Below, piece after piece: positions 9,171 through 17,759 of a stretch of 64,000 nt of DNA (position 1 is the stretch's first letter; every line of letters starts with the position of its first letter). The position numbers were made by a program, and so were the translations under genes. Source of the DNA: Alteromonas aquimaris (GTDB lineage: Bacteria > Pseudomonadota > Gammaproteobacteria > Enterobacterales > Alteromonadaceae); contig NZ_JAPFRD010000009.1 in the NCBI RefSeq assembly GCF_026183695.1, positions 62,001 to 126,000 of the forward strand, read 5' to 3'. The notes beneath the pieces were generated by a model, which was not told where the DNA came from, ran no database searches, and saw only the letters and a program-made list of their open reading frames with translations.

Positions 9171-11234
9171 TTATTTGTCACGAGCATCCACTACCATTTT
9201 AGCAGTACGTTCAAAGGTGATAGTCATACGCGCAAACATTCCTTCGATTAAAGGCAGATACTGTGCTGCATTTTCGTCGGTACCTAGTTCCTCCAACACT
9301 TTTACACATGCGGATTCAAATGCGGGTGAAGTCTGCCCCTTTGCGGCGTTATAGAAGGCTGTGGCCAGAGCTTCCTGCCAGTTATCTAGTAATGGCAACA
9401 TCTCATCATCTATGGCTCCGCGTATTAGCGCGCGCAGCCGCAGTGATGAATGGCCCAGATTGAGTGCAGTGAGCCCCAGGTCGGTCACCACCCGTTTTTC
9501 ACTTTTTACGCCTTTTTCATAATTTGCAATGCGTAATAAACGATCCCCCATACGGGCATTAAACCAGTCTTTAGCTGAACGGTGGCGCCCAACTCGTCTG
9601 ATATCACGACGCATAGCATTGAGCAGCCGCCACTGAACGCGCGACACTCCCGGCCCCGTAAACAATTTGAATACCCAGTACAACACCGTTACGCCAACAA
9701 CGATGGCGAAAGCGTTACTCAGCGTAAAATCGACTTGAAATGATGACGACATATCATTTCCTGGCCTTACAAGTACCGCAAAAGGAATGCAAAAACCTAT
9801 CCCGTACGGCAGCGACTCCTGCTTAGAGATGGCCATCAGACCTAGAAAAAATGGCCCGGCCAGCACCAGAATAAGCATTTCAAAATCACCGCTGCTTTGT
9901 GCCAGTAATCCCAGCGCAAAAAAGATCGCTACGGGAATAGCGATGAACACACCAATCAGCACTTTCCACAAGGCTTCTCTCACCCCTTCGGGAGGCAACC
10001 GTGCGAACATAATGGAATAGATAACAGGCAGTATCATCAGCATAATCGCTGCGGGTGAACCGGTTCCTGTCCAAAGCAAGGCACCGATACTGAAAACCAG
10101 AAACGAGCGAAAACCTGTGGTCAGGCCGATTAGGGGATCGCGGTAGGGCAACTGACTCGACGCTTTAAGTAATGAGTCCTTTCCCTGCTTCATCGCATTA
10201 AATGCACGTAGCACAACCACTAAATCAGATACCATTTCCTGCGCGGCGCGTAATAATCTGAGTTCTAATGGCGGCACGTCGGTAGTTTCATTGACAAATT
10301 TTAGTAATTTTCTGCGCTGGGCCTGCGCTGTGTTGTAGCAGCGTTCGAAATCCTCAGACTCCGATATGGTGGTAAAAGCTTCACGCAAGCCGTCGATAAG
10401 TTCTGCTAACACACCGGTTACCAGCTCAGGATTGTTACGTTGAAGCCGCCCAAAAATCTGAATGGTGGCCACCAGCGATAACACACGATTTGATATAACG
10501 ATGGCCGCTCGCGATCGCCCCGGCCCGTCAGGTCCCTCGTAAACCACTGCGCTGGCATCATCGTTGAGCATTGCCAATGTTTCGAGAATTTTATCAATCC
10601 GCTCATGTCTGGCTTCGTGAGAACCCGCCGGGTCAAGTTCCAGCGACAAATACTCCATGGTCTGATTAATAACGGTCTGCGCCTGTGTGAACAGACCATC
10701 AAGGACGCGCCTTGGCCATAACAAAAAACTTACCAGCATGGCACATAACGCGCCGACAATGATTTCGCTGGTGCGGGCCTGAGCAATCTGAAAAATAGCC
10801 GCGCTTGTAACCGTTTCTGGCTGCGCCATAACCAATAAGATAATAATACATGGGGTGACGCAGGCCATGGCAAAAAGGTAGATAAAATTAACCCGACGCA
10901 CCATGGATGACAGGGTTGAGTTAATACCAACCCATAGCGCCAGCGACGACAAAGCGGGAAGAGGGCTGGCATGGAAGTGTTGTAGTATAACCAGGCCAAC
11001 CACCCCGCCGATTAATGTACCGCCAATCTGACACAGCGCTTTTTCAAGCACCATGCCGCTTTCCGGACGGGTTTGCAGAAACACCGCCGATACCATGGCC
11101 CAGTAAGGGTGTTCCAGATTCAAAAACATGGCGATGTACAGCGCGAGTGCCATCGCAATGACCCCTTTCAAGGCAAACGTCAGTGTGGCCCTGTCAGGTG
11201 TCAGATAGGTTGCCTGAAGTGGGGAAAGTGTCAC
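9171..11234 (-). CDS. aaeB: FUSC/AaeB-type efflux pump inner-membrane subunit
   Basis: A 687-residue inner-membrane protein of the fusaric-acid-resistance/AaeB family. It has two hydrophobic blocks (roughly residues 25-175 and 365-510), each followed by a large cytoplasmic domain. The first block includes the typical YWAMVSAVFLQTRPESGMVLEKA segment. In E. coli AaeB exports hydroxylated aromatic carboxylic acids together with AaeA. The start overlaps the adaptor stop by 4 bases (ATGA), so the two are translationally coupled. It is the last gene of an X-A-B operon. No LysR regulator such as aaeR is adjacent. Substrate is inferred only from the family. Confidence 0.88.
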   Translation of the reverse strand: MTLSPLQATYLTPDRATLTFALKGVIAMALALYIAMFLNLEHPYWAMVSAVFLQTRPESGMVLEKALCQIGGTLIGGVVGLVILQHFHASPLPALSSLALWVGINSTLSSMVRRVNFIYLFAMACVTPCIIILLVMAQPETVTSAAIFQIAQARTSEIIVGALCAMLVSFLLWPRRVLDGLFTQAQTVINQTMEYLSLELDPAGSHEARHERIDKILETLAMLNDDASAVVYEGPDGPGRSRAAIVISNRVLSLVATIQIFGRLQRNNPELVTGVLAELIDGLREAFTTISESEDFERCYNTAQAQRRKLLKFVNETTDVPPLELRLLRAAQEMVSDLVVVLRAFNAMKQGKDSLLKASSQLPYRDPLIGLTTGFRSFLVFSIGALLWTGTGSPAAIMLMILPVIYSIMFARLPPEGVREALWKVLIGVFIAIPVAIFFALGLLAQSSGDFEMLILVLAGPFFLGLMAISKQESLPYGIGFCIPFAVLVRPGNDMSSSFQVDFTLSNAFAIVVGVTVLYWVFKLFTGPGVSRVQWRLLNAMRRDIRRVGRHRSAKDWFNARMGDRLLRIANYEKGVKSEKRVVTDLGLTALNLGHSSLRLRALIRGAIDDEMLPLLDNWQEALATAFYNAAKGQTSPAFESACVKVLEELGTDENAAQYLPLIEGMFARMTITFERTAKMVVDARDK

Positions 11235-12097
11235 TGTGCTGCGACTTCCAGATGAACTGACACTGTCATCCCAGCTACCAGCTTACGCTCCACCTTTACC
11301 GGATCGAGTTTTATATCCACTGGAATTCGTTGCGCTAGTCTGACCCAGTTAAAGGTTTGCTGAACCTGCGGCAACAGCTGATCATCTTTGGTTGTGTTGG
11401 TGTTCGCGATGGCATCACCAATACTCGCCACGGTGCCGGAAAGCGGTTCGCCTCCACTCATTAATTTGATGGTTGCCTGCTGCCCTACTTCGATTAATGG
11501 CAGCTTGGTTTCTTCAAAGTATCCGGTAACGTAAAATGAGCCTGCCTGAACAAGGGAAATTACTGCTTCCCCTTTTTCAACGTAATTACCTTGTCTGAGG
11601 CCTAAATTGATCACTGTACCATCAGCAGGGGCTTCAATTCGGGTGCGGGCCAGGTTGATTCTGGCTGTCTCGAGTTGCGCCTTGGCTAATTCATAATCAG
11701 TTCTGGCAAGTTGCGCGCTAATACGCTTCGCCTCGCGACTTTCTTCACTGAAACCATCTTCACCGTTCAATTTTTTACGCCGCTCGTACTCGTGCTCCGC
11801 CAATTCCCACGCGTACTTTTTATTTGCAACCATTGCTTTAAATTCTTCAATCGCAGCCTGATAGCGGGTCTCATCGACCACAAACAGGGTTTCACCTGCT
11901 TTAACCCGCTGGTTATCCTTAATTGATATTTCTGTCACCCAGCCCGACACATCAGGCGCGATAGTGATAACTTCCGCCCTTACACGGCCATCTCGGGTCC
12001 ATGGTGAATATAGGTAGTGCTCCCATACCCAGCGACCTGAGAATATAGCTAGGGCAACGACCAGCAATGTAATGAATATGCGCAATATAAGTTTCAT
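11231..12097 (-). CDS. aaeA: HlyD-type periplasmic adaptor (AaeA-like)
   Basis: A 288-residue membrane-fusion protein. It has an N-terminal membrane anchor (LRIFITLLVVALAIFSGRWVW). A biotinyl-lipoyl half-motif follows (VTEISIKDNQRVKAGETLFVVD), then an alpha-hairpin rich in E, K and R (about 85-150), the second lipoyl half (ARTRIEAPADGTVINLGLR) and the beta-barrel. It should connect the FUSC pump to the outer membrane. It lies 7 bases after the small DUF1656 gene and overlaps the pump gene by 4 bases. Confidence 0.9.
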   Translation of the reverse strand: MKLILRIFITLLVVALAIFSGRWVWEHYLYSPWTRDGRVRAEVITIAPDVSGWVTEISIKDNQRVKAGETLFVVDETRYQAAIEEFKAMVANKKYAWELAEHEYERRKKLNGEDGFSEESREAKRISAQLARTDYELAKAQLETARINLARTRIEAPADGTVINLGLRQGNYVEKGEAVISLVQAGSFYVTGYFEETKLPLIEVGQQATIKLMSGGEPLSGTVASIGDAIANTNTTKDDQLLPQVQQTFNWVRLAQRIPVDIKLDPVKVERKLVAGMTVSVHLEVAAQ

Positions 12098-12104
12098 CGG
12101 TGTG

Positions 12105-12302
12105 CTAACTCCCTAACCAAACGACAACTGCCAGATAGCAAATATAGAGTGACACTTCCACCCAGGCGGGCTTCCATAATTGGCGGTAAACCCCAGTTTG
12201 ATATATAACGATACGGGTAATCACTGACATCAAAAATGCCAGTGGCATCATCAGTAACAACGGGCTGAACAGCATACCGCCCAGTGCAAGTTCCTGAAAC
12301 AT
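12105..12302 (-). CDS. aaeX: DUF1656 (AaeX-like) small membrane protein
   Basis: A 65-residue protein with two hydrophobic segments (about residues 10-30 and 45-64) and the PLAFLMSVITRIVIYQTGVYRQLW pattern of the DUF1656/AaeX family. It is the first gene of the aaeXAB-type operon, and its family is almost always found in this position. Its role in the pump is unknown. Confidence 0.85.
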   Translation of the reverse strand: MFQELALGGMLFSPLLLMMPLAFLMSVITRIVIYQTGVYRQLWKPAWVEVSLYICYLAVVVWLGS

Positions 12303-12497
12303 GATTTCTCTGAGTTAAGTGTTTGTTTTAGTAGATTAGCAATATTCCATCACAGGGATCACCTCTTTACCTGAATCAATGGTAAAACTGTGACGTACAC
12401 GCTTAGTAAATAACCGCGAATGCTGTTCTTCCTAGTTTCAGCACCGCCTATAGTCATATTGTTCTTTAAGTTTTACTATTGGTTGATATCATTCACT

Positions 12498-13193
12498 TCA
12501 AGCCAGTTCAGAGATTCTACGCTTTTCTGCTAGCGGACTCGTTGCAACCCATTTAAAAAGATACATTATAATTAGTTTTGTGACACCGCTTGTAATCGCT
12601 AGCACCAATAGCGGCCACCCCTCTTTTAATCCCATGCTCAATGCGAATACAATAGTAGAAATATCCATCATAAGTATGAATTGACTCATTTTAAGATCGA
12701 CCGCCCCTGTTTGGCCGGATTTAATAATAAGTCTTATTTGATGAAAATAGCCTTGCGCAATTAAAACTGAAACTACAAATATGATCGAGGTAGATATAAC
12801 CTTCCCTTCATCAGCAATCGTTTCTCCATAAAACAGGCCTACAACTGCCAGAACGAGGCTACCAGCGGCGAAGGAAAAACTTGTGATTGCAGTTAATGAT
12901 TTTCTGTCTATCAAAATTTCTTTAATGATTTGTAGTACTAGTAAAGCCGCTATCAATCGAGGCCAAACTATATAGTGATTAAATGGCTCAATTGAGTAGC
13001 CGTAAATGAAAAAGGATAAATAGGCAAGATAACTGACCGTTATCTGGTTTATCGATAAAAGCGCGGTAGGACGAACGCTATTGTCACTAGTGCGTTTTCT
13101 TCTCCCTATTTTTTTCAACTGTGAGAATACCCCATATAAACTCACTAATATAAACGCCGTGTTTACTGTCCCTGCAACATCATAAAAATTCAA
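12498..13193 (-). CDS. unrecognised multi-pass membrane protein, possibly PQ-loop-like
   Basis: About 231 residues with six to seven hydrophobic segments. I choose a TTG start at 13193 (MNFYDVAGTVNTAF), because GGAG lies 7 bases upstream. The longer ATG reading from 13253 has no ribosome binding site and a poor N-terminus. The first two helices (LVSLYGVFSQLKKIGRRK and SYLAYLSFFIYGYSIEPFNHYIVWPR) loosely resemble PQ-loop/SWEET-type repeats, with SQ in place of PQ. The second half is hydrophobic without motifs I know. The gene is divergent from a decayed dehydrogenase, and the space between them holds two related palindromes. Confidence 0.55.
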   Translation of the reverse strand: MNFYDVAGTVNTAFILVSLYGVFSQLKKIGRRKRTSDNSVRPTALLSINQITVSYLAYLSFFIYGYSIEPFNHYIVWPRLIAALLVLQIIKEILIDRKSLTAITSFSFAAGSLVLAVVGLFYGETIADEGKVISTSIIFVVSVLIAQGYFHQIRLIIKSGQTGAVDLKMSQFILMMDISTIVFALSMGLKEGWPLLVLAITSGVTKLIIMYLFKWVATSPLAEKRRISELA

Positions 13194-13216
13194 TATTCTT
13201 CTCCATAGCCCATTCA

Positions 13217-13226
13217 ATGTCGACAA
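13217..13226. promoter_or_regulatory. ATGTCGACAA operator-like site
   Basis: A near-perfect copy of the core of the palindrome at 13275-13292 (TTGTCGACAA). Centre-to-centre spacing is 62 bases. With the TTG start at 13193 it lies just upstream of the membrane-protein gene, over its likely promoter or leader. Confidence 0.4.
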
Positions 13227-13274
13227 AATAACGCAATTTCTTTTAGATACCATATTTAAAGTAGAAATTTACAT

Positions 13275-13292
13275 TATATTGTCGACAATATA
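13275..13292. promoter_or_regulatory. perfect 18-bp palindrome, candidate repressor operator
   Basis: TATATTGTCGACAATATA is identical to its reverse complement. The TTGTCGACAA core resembles operators of FCD-type GntR regulators, but no such regulator is in the window. It lies 16 bases before the start codon of the dehydrogenase remnant. Confidence 0.55.
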
Positions 13293-13308
13293 GCAAGAAG
13301 GAGAAGTG

Positions 13309-13437
13309 ATGGGTTAAGGTGTTGCAGTTATCACAAGAAGTAGTAAAGGAATTGAAGCTAACCCAGCGATGATTTTGCCTGACTATTTTGTTAACAGCAG
13401 AAACGCGTCAATGTGGCGCAGGCCCCAACCTCATTAG
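13309..13437 (+). pseudogene. decayed N-terminal fragment of a short-chain dehydrogenase
   Basis: An ATG preceded by a strong AAGAAGGAG ribosome binding site reads MG, then a TAA stop, then in the same frame GVAVITRSSKGIEA, then DYFVNSRNA before a second stop at 13435. This matches the first beta-alpha-beta of short-chain dehydrogenases/reductases. There the nucleotide-binding motif is TGxxxGIG (for example GVAVITGSSKGIGA), followed by a second strand ending in VNxRN. Two motif glycines are replaced (R and E), a few residues are missing before DYF, and nothing similar follows. The regulatory region upstream appears intact, so decay may be recent. Confidence 0.6.
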
Positions 13438-13613
13438 GCTATCTAGCTGCCCTTAAACCATAACTTCCTACACTTATCTTATGACTTTACGTTTATCGAA
13501 AAACGCTTAAACGGACCGTGAGGCAGAGAGGGAAAATATGAGGAAATAATATTTTCATTTTGTAAAAAATGATAATTTATTTTATCTGTACTCTTTTCGT
13601 ACCTGGTACCACC

Positions 13614-14555
13614 ATGAAATTAGTTGCTTTACTGTTTGGCTTATCGCTACATGGTTTGCATACCAGTTATGCTAGCACTCCTAATGTAGAGGTCAGTAAA
13701 GGCCATATTGAGACAATCGAAAATTTTACGTCTGAGTATGTAGAAGATCGTTTTTTATATGTCTGGCTACCGCCGGGATACAGTGAAAACAATAACTATG
13801 ATGTACTCTACATGCATGATGGTCGCATGTTGTTTGACGGCAACACCACATGGAACAAGCAGGAATGGCGCGTAGATGAAGTCGCCGGAGCCCTGATAGA
13901 GCAAGAAAAAGTACGCCCGTTTATTGTGGTAGGTATTCCCAACGCAGTGGAAAACCGTCATAGCGAGTACTATCCACAACAGCCTTTTGAAAACCTGAAC
14001 AAACAAAAACAACAAGCTTTATATCAACTTGAAAGATACCCGGGCCATAAGCTATTTACTTCTAAAGTATTTTCAGATAACTACTCGCGTTTTTTGGTGC
14101 AGGAGGTTATCCCGTTCATTGAATCGCACTACAACGCAAACAAAGGCGCACAGCACCGTTACATTGCAGGCTCCAGTATGGGCGGGCTTATTTCATGGTA
14201 CACGCTACTCAATTATCCAGACGCGTTTGCCGGCGCTATTTGCATGTCAACCCACTGGCCTGGTGTTTTTGAAGAAGATAGTGAAGTATTTGCTGAATTT
14301 AAGAAGTATATAGCCAACAACATTTCTAAGTTGAGTAACCAAAAAGTGTATTTTGATTACGGCAACGGCACGTTGGATGCCATGTATCCGCCTTTACAAA
14401 AGGAAATTGACACGCTATTTATCAGGCAAAAATATCCCGCAAAACTTTGGCAAAGCCAGTACTTCCCAGGAGAAGACCATAGCGAAAATGCGTGGGCAAA
14501 ACGGTTACACATTCCACTAGAATTCATGTTTGGAAAAAAACAAGCAAGTGATTGA
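13614..14555 (+). CDS. exported alpha/beta hydrolase, esterase D family
   Basis: A secreted or periplasmic hydrolase of the putative-esterase family. The start at 13614 gives a typical signal peptide (MKLVALLFGLSLHGLHTSYA, cleavage after about residue 20). An ATG at 13569 is in frame but would bury that signal. The YMHDGRMLFD strand-turn, the nucleophile elbow GSSMGGL and a late GEDHSE with the probable catalytic histidine are visible. Relatives hydrolyse siderophore or acyl esters; the substrate cannot be assigned. It stands alone between the dehydrogenase remnant and the SRPBCC-ArsR unit. Confidence 0.85.
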   Translation: MKLVALLFGLSLHGLHTSYASTPNVEVSKGHIETIENFTSEYVEDRFLYVWLPPGYSENNNYDVLYMHDGRMLFDGNTTWNKQEWRVDEVAGALIEQEKVRPFIVVGIPNAVENRHSEYYPQQPFENLNKQKQQALYQLERYPGHKLFTSKVFSDNYSRFLVQEVIPFIESHYNANKGAQHRYIAGSSMGGLISWYTLLNYPDAFAGAICMSTHWPGVFEEDSEVFAEFKKYIANNISKLSNQKVYFDYGNGTLDAMYPPLQKEIDTLFIRQKYPAKLWQSQYFPGEDHSENAWAKRLHIPLEFMFGKKQASD

Positions 14556-14622
14556 GTAGTTGTTGTGATTCCTTTCTTTACTTACGCTACCGTGTGTGAA
14601 CGCGGTTGTTATTACTGCACTA

Positions 14623-14940
14623 TCACTTATCTGATTCCACGTAGTTTTTAAGTGCGAGCAACCTGCTTTCCCATTCTTTTTCTAGCTGTGCGATGAAACG
14701 CTGCGCCTGCTGAAGTGAGGTGATATCTAATGCGACCTTTGTTTCCCTGCCCACACATTTGAGTGAAGCAATGTTTGCATTAACCAATATCTGCAATTGC
14801 TTTCGGGCGCCTTGTCTGGAGATCCCTAAGTCTTTGCATAATTCACCGATAGCGCACGAACGTTTACTAGAAAGGCGTTTAACGATTTCCAAACGGGTTG
14901 GATCGCCAAGCGCTTTATAAATCTCTGCTTCTGTGCTCAT
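14623..14940 (-). CDS. ArsR-family winged-helix transcriptional regulator
   Basis: A 105-residue repressor-type regulator. The winged helix reads LGDPTRLEIVKRLSSKRSCAIGELCKDLGISRQGARKQLQILV, with recognition helix around residues 43-55. No metal-binding CxC pair is seen at the usual place, so it is probably not a metal sensor. It starts 2 bases after the SRPBCC gene and belongs to the well-known SRPBCC-ArsR pairing. It probably controls its own operon through the palindrome at 15434-15457. Confidence 0.88.
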   Translation of the reverse strand: MSTEAEIYKALGDPTRLEIVKRLSSKRSCAIGELCKDLGISRQGARKQLQILVNANIASLKCVGRETKVALDITSLQQAQRFIAQLEKEWESRLLALKNYVESDK

Positions 14941-14942
14941 GG

Positions 14943-15377
14943 TTAACCAAAGTATTTCCCTAACCTTTCAAGCATAAAATTCCAGCCATTGGTATTTTGC
15001 TTAAGCGCATCGTCTATCATGTCTGACGGCAGATCTGAAAAGCCTGATTCCAGCAACGTTACTTTACATGTCTCCTCACTCACTCGTTCTAAGCGAAACT
15101 CCACCAGAGTTGTTGGTACACTTAGCACATCGCCCACGTAACATTCACTGCCGGGTACCCAACGAAAGGCAAAATACTCAGGCGCTTTCACGTCCACCAC
15201 ATAAATCTGACACTTACCATGCTCACCAAAACCTAAAATGGGCTGTTCACCGACCGCAAAACGGCCTTCAACAGTATCGGGAAACCAGTGAGTGATTTGT
15301 TCTGGATCTGAAATAGCCTGATACACTTTTTCTATAGGCGCATTCACCATAATCTCTTGCCGAATATTCTGTTGCAT
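14943..15377 (-). CDS. SRPBCC (AHSA1-like) domain protein
   Basis: A 144-residue START/Bet v1-like hydrophobic-cavity protein. It opens with the family pattern IRQEIMVNAPIEKVYQAISDPEQITHWFPDT and ends with the long C-terminal helix (NTNGWNFMLERLGKYF). Such proteins bind small hydrophobic ligands; no function is established for this group. It is the first gene of a two-gene operon with the ArsR regulator. Confidence 0.88.
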   Translation of the reverse strand: MQQNIRQEIMVNAPIEKVYQAISDPEQITHWFPDTVEGRFAVGEQPILGFGEHGKCQIYVVDVKAPEYFAFRWVPGSECYVGDVLSVPTTLVEFRLERVSEETCKVTLLESGFSDLPSDMIDDALKQNTNGWNFMLERLGKYFG

Positions 15378-15433
15378 ACGTCCCTCTTATCAAAGAGCCT
15401 TCTGGTATGTATCAGTAAAGCACACACACCACA

Positions 15434-15457
15434 ATATGCAACCATATAGTTGCATAT
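15434..15457. promoter_or_regulatory. inverted repeat, likely ArsR operator
   Basis: ATATGCAAC and GTTGCATAT face each other across 6 bases. The repeat lies 57-80 bases upstream of the SRPBCC start, where the operon promoter should be. The dyad shape and place fit autoregulation by the ArsR protein encoded in the same operon. Confidence 0.65.
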
Positions 15458-15513
15458 TTAATATTTCAGTAAGGGTGTCAGCTAAATAAGCGTTATCACG
15501 AAAAAATACCGGT

Positions 15514-15534
15514 AGTCCTGCCCTTTTGGCAGGA
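15514..15534 (-). terminator. hairpin after the VWA gene
   Basis: GTCCTGCC and GGCAGGAC pair around a five-base loop just past the end of the VWA gene. On the minus strand a run of six T follows after 8 bases, so it is a plausible but imperfect terminator. Confidence 0.5.
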
Positions 15535-15547
15535 CAAGGCAGTGTTT

Positions 15548-16729
15548 TTACCGGGATCTACTTAACGCGCCGATACCTTCGGATAGCCCATCAAGGGTAA
15601 GTGGGTACATTTTTCCTGATACCAGTTCACTGATAATATCGATTGAATGATAATAGGGCCAGTATTGTTGGGGTTGAGGATTTAACCAGATCACCCGCTC
15701 AAAGTGCTGGGTCAGTCTTTGCATCCAGGTTGCGCCAGGCTCTTCATTCCAGTGTTCTACACTGCCCCCCGGATAGGTTATTTCATAGGGGCCCATGGTC
15801 GCATCACCGACGAAAATCACTTTGTAATCGCTGCCATAGCGATGAATGATATCCCAAATGGGGATACGCTCTTCGTCCCGTCGGTGATTATCCTTCCATA
15901 CTTCTTCGTACACACAGTTGTGGAAGTAGAAGTATTCCAGATATTTAAATTCAGAATGTACAGCGGAAAAAAGTTCCTGGGTGGCCTGGACATGCGAATC
16001 CATTGAACCACCAATATCAAAAAACAATAACACCTTAACTGCGTTGTGCCGTTCTGGGGTCATATGGATATCCAGCATACCGCCTTTACGGGCCGTTTCA
16101 CCGATGGTAGTGGAAACATCCAGTTCTTCGCTTGCCCCCGTGCGCGCAAATTTTCTTAGTTTGCGTAATGCCATTTTAATGTTGCGGGTACCTAATTCGA
16201 CATCACTGGACAGGTTTTTAAACTCGCGCTTATCCCATACCTTTGCTGCAGAAAAATTGCGGTTGCCGTCCTGACCGATACGCACTCCTTCGGGATTGTA
16301 GCCGTATGCGCCAAAGGGTGACGTGCCGCCGGTGCCAATCCATTTGCTGCCGCCCTGATGACGCTCTTTTTGTTCCTCCAAACGCTGCTTCAGCGTTTCC
16401 ATCAACTTATCCAGGCCACCTAAGGCTTTGATTTGCTGCTTTTCTTCCTCGCTAAGTTGTTTTTCAAACACTTTGCGAAGCCACTCTTCAGGGATGTCAT
16501 TATCAAAGATATCGATGCTTTGCACACCGTCAAAATAATCTGCAAACGCTCTGTCGAATCGATCATACTGGGTTTCATCTTTTACCATGATGGTGCGGGC
16601 TACATAGTAAAACGCTTCAATGTCGGCATACACCACTCGTTTGTCCAAGGCAGCAAGAAGATCCAGCAATTCTCTCAGGCTGGTTTTTACGCGATATTTT
16701 CTTAAGGTATAGAAAAAATCAATGAGCAT
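15548..16729 (-). CDS. VWA domain protein (CoxE-like)
   Basis: A 393-residue cytosolic protein. The N-terminal half is helical and charged (IDFFYTLRKYRVKTSLRELLDLL). The C-terminal half is a von Willebrand A fold whose metal site begins FFDIGGSMDSH (about residue 238). A GGSVEHWNEEPGATWMQR segment follows. It is paired with an upstream MoxR-type ATPase: the genes overlap by one base (TAATG). Such pairs act as chaperone-like machines inserting cofactors or remodelling partner complexes. No client gene is adjacent, so the target is unknown. Confidence 0.88.
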   Translation of the reverse strand: MLIDFFYTLRKYRVKTSLRELLDLLAALDKRVVYADIEAFYYVARTIMVKDETQYDRFDRAFADYFDGVQSIDIFDNDIPEEWLRKVFEKQLSEEEKQQIKALGGLDKLMETLKQRLEEQKERHQGGSKWIGTGGTSPFGAYGYNPEGVRIGQDGNRNFSAAKVWDKREFKNLSSDVELGTRNIKMALRKLRKFARTGASEELDVSTTIGETARKGGMLDIHMTPERHNAVKVLLFFDIGGSMDSHVQATQELFSAVHSEFKYLEYFYFHNCVYEEVWKDNHRRDEERIPIWDIIHRYGSDYKVIFVGDATMGPYEITYPGGSVEHWNEEPGATWMQRLTQHFERVIWLNPQPQQYWPYYHSIDIISELVSGKMYPLTLDGLSEGIGALSRSR

Positions 16730-17565
16730 TAGCGACGCGCCATAAACGCCAGTTTTTCAAACAAATGGATATCCTGCTCGTTTTTAAGCAGCGCACCATA
16801 CAAAGGTGGAATACTGTTTTTCTTATCTTTGTTATGTAACGCTTCTGGTGGGATATCTTCGGCAACCAGCAGCTTCAACCAGTCAATCAATTCTGAGGTG
16901 GACGGCTTTTTCTTTAATCCCGGTACGTCACGTAAGTCGAAGAAGGCAGTTAACGCTTCATCTAACAAACGTTTTTTGATGTCGGGAAAGTGAACGCCGA
17001 CAATTTCACGCATTTCGTCTGGTGTGGGAAATTGAATATAGTGAAAGAAGCATCGGCGTAAAAAGGCATCAGGCAGCTCTTTCTCATTGTTAGAAGTAAT
17101 AATTACAATGGGTCGCTGTTTGGCCTGGATCCGCTGCTGCGTTTCATAAACGTAAAACTCCATCTTATCCAGCTCTAACAATAGATCATTGGGAAATTCA
17201 ATATCCGCTTTATCTATCTCATCAATAAGTAATACCGGACGCTGCTGCGATTCAAATGCCTGCCACAGCTTCCCCTTAACAATATAATTTTTTATATCGT
17301 GAACCCGTTCGTCACCAAGTTGTGAGTCGCGCAGGCGTGATACAGCATCATATTCATACAGCCCTTGCTGAGCTTTTGTAGTGGATTTGATGTGCCACTG
17401 AATAAGTTCAGTTTGCAAGCTATTAGCCAGTTCTTCAGCTAACATTGTTTTACCTGTACCCGGCTCACCTTTTATAAGCAGTGGTCTTTGTAGGGTGATA
17501 GCAGCATTTACAGCCAGACGCAGCTCTTTACTGGCAATGTAATTGTCGGTACCGGAAAAATTCAT
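16729..17565 (-). CDS. MoxR-family AAA+ ATPase
   Basis: A 278-residue AAA+ ATPase with Walker A GEPGTGKT (about residues 37-44), Walker B LLIDEIDKAD, sensor 1 ITSNNEKELP and an arginine-finger region (AFLRRCFFHYIQFP). It is the motor partner of the VWA protein encoded immediately downstream, and the two are translationally coupled. Length is normal for the short MoxR subgroup. No substrate is evident from neighbours, since the cysK gene on the other side is divergent. Confidence 0.9.
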   Translation of the reverse strand: MNFSGTDNYIASKELRLAVNAAITLQRPLLIKGEPGTGKTMLAEELANSLQTELIQWHIKSTTKAQQGLYEYDAVSRLRDSQLGDERVHDIKNYIVKGKLWQAFESQQRPVLLIDEIDKADIEFPNDLLLELDKMEFYVYETQQRIQAKQRPIVIITSNNEKELPDAFLRRCFFHYIQFPTPDEMREIVGVHFPDIKKRLLDEALTAFFDLRDVPGLKKKPSTSELIDWLKLLVAEDIPPEALHNKDKKNSIPPLYGALLKNEQDIHLFEKLAFMARR

Positions 17566-17759
17566 GTAGAGTCCTTATGTATTGTAAATAAATCACTATC
17601 ATGAGAAATAGCGATAAGATATAGCGAAAAAACACTTTGCATTTTAGCAAATGACACCAATGATATAAGGGTTAAGTGGGATAAACCAATAAGATGTAGA
17701 CTATGTCATTATGGCGAAGGCAAAATAAACGTTATCCCCCAATTAGCTAAGGATTAACT

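Noticed and set aside
8036..11255. Several plus-strand frames opposite the RDD and aaeXAB genes
   Set aside because: They are antisense shadows of genes with clear families.
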